Position numbers and translations under genes: made by a program
The notes under the pieces: model-generated
Databases searched by the model: none
Told to the model about the DNA's origin: nothing
Seen by the model: the letters and a program-made list of their open reading frames with translations, nothing else
In this document: positions 5,471-6,056 of the stretch, piece by piece
Position numbering within the stretch: the first letter of the stretch is position 1
Layout of the letters: each line of letters begins with the position of its first letter
Assembly: GCA_028292565.1 (NCBI GenBank)
Contig: JAQGMD010000044.1
Coordinates: 1 to 6,056, forward strand
Direction: 5' to 3'
Length of the DNA: 6,056 nt
Source: Burkholderia sp.
GTDB taxonomy: Bacteria; Pseudomonadota; Gammaproteobacteria; Burkholderiales; Burkholderiaceae

Positions 5471-6056
5471 CGCTTTCCCCAGAGCCCTTGCGGGCGCAGT
5501 GTCAACACGAGGACAAACGCACCGTACAAGAGCAGCGAGCGATAGCTCGGTCCGGTGAGGGCCACGCCGAGTGTCTCGACGGCGCCAAGCAGGAAGCCTG
5601 CGATCATCCCTCCAAGCACGTTTCCGAGTCCGCCGAGGATCACAACAATGAACGCGGAAACCGTGAAGGTGAACCCCATGAACGGGCTGATTTGTTCGAA
5701 TGTGCTGATCAATACGCCTCCCAGCCCAGCCAGGCCGAAGGCAATCGCGACGCTGAGCTCATGTACCAGAGAAACCTTGACACCGACAATCGCCGCAAGG
5801 TCTCTTCCTTGCATTGCGGCGCGAAGTGCCAGTCCCCACCAACTACGCGTCAGATATAAGGTCAATCCACCGACTGCGAACACCGCAATACCAAGAGCAA
5901 GCGCGCGATTGAGCGTAATCCCGAAATCGCCAAAGCCAACGACGGTATCGAGGTACTGATACGCACGCGGCGTATTGGTAAAAGTGAGTGCAACCACGTT
6001 TTGCAGGATCACCGAAATACCGAAAAACAATAGCAATGAGTTGGATTCGATTCGCT
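5467..6056 (-). CDS. livH: ABC transporter permease, LivH type (N-terminus beyond right edge)
   Basis: Second permease of the Liv-type importer; 195 C-terminal residues are visible, compared with about 290 for a full LivH. The frame stays open to the right edge, continuing upstream of the NSLLFFGISVILQN segment, so this is a gene cut by the window, not a short gene. Seen: GISVILQN near the visible start, corresponding to the LivH 'GLSIILQN'-type helix; the EAA-like loop LRAAMQGRDLAAIVGVKV; the hallmark IVVILGGLGNVLGGMIAGFLLGAVE region; and the C-terminus LTLRPQGLWGKR, typical for LivH. Its TGA overlaps the livM ATG by four bases. The solute-binding protein that would define specificity is not in the window and may lie further right. 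Confidence 0.95.
   Translation of the reverse strand, partial: RIESNSLLLFFGISVILQNVVALTFTNTPRAYQYLDTVVGFGDFGITLNRALALGIAVFAVGGLTLYLTRSWWGLALRAAMQGRDLAAIVGVKVSLVHELSVAIAFGLAGLGGVLISTFEQISPFMGFTFTVSAFIVVILGGLGNVLGGMIAGFLLGAVETLGVALTGPSYRSLLLYGAFVLVLTLRPQGLWGKR

Noticed and set aside
5467..6036. A complete short permease gene starting at TTG 6036
   Set aside because: The frame stays open beyond 6036 to the window edge and the visible part begins in the middle of LivH, so the gene is cut by the window.

Overview
The window is a compact catabolic and transport block of about 6 kb, with every supported gene on the minus strand, so it reads right to left. Base composition is moderately GC-rich. Gene spacing is tight, and the gene families (Liv-type ABC transporter, NicX-like dioxygenase, CoA-acylating semialdehyde dehydrogenase) are typical of proteobacterial soil or aquatic degraders. 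A betaproteobacterium (Burkholderiales-like) is my best guess; that is inference from composition and gene content, since no rRNA or marker gene is present.

Layout in transcription order. Positions 6056-3088 hold a branched-chain-amino-acid-type ABC transporter: livH (its N-terminus lies beyond the right edge), livM, livG and livF. All three junctions are 4-base ATGA stop/start overlaps. The livF-nicX gap (2994-3087) carries an intrinsic-terminator-like hairpin with a six-T run, ending one base before the Shine-Dalgarno of the next gene. Positions 2993-1908 encode a homologue of 2,5-dihydroxypyridine 5,6-dioxygenase (NicX), with the three iron-ligand positions kept. Next come a RutC-like RidA-family enamine/imine deaminase (1890-1495) and an alpha/beta hydrolase of the HGGGW / GxSxG type (1489-638). 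The 477-637 gap holds a strong GC-rich hairpin and an 8-bp perfect palindrome that looks like an operator. Positions 476-1 encode the first 158 residues of a CoA-acylating (methyl)malonate-semialdehyde dehydrogenase (MmsA/IolA family), cut by the left edge.

Working model (inference). The transporter imports a small polar compound, perhaps an N-heterocyclic acid or an amide. The NicX-like enzyme opens a hydroxylated N-containing ring. The alpha/beta hydrolase cleaves an ester, amide or N-formyl bond of the product. The RutC-like protein hydrolyses an enamine (3-aminoacrylate-like) intermediate. The semialdehyde dehydrogenase could then turn malonate semialdehyde into acetyl-CoA. The parts resemble pieces of the nicotinate (Nic) and pyrimidine (Rut) pathways, but the combination matches neither, and the genes for maleamate amidase, maleate isomerase and RutA/B/D are not in view. 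The substrate cannot be deduced from this window. The solute-binding protein, the regulator and any ring hydroxylase are not visible and may lie outside. I see no RNA genes, mobile elements or CRISPR arrays.
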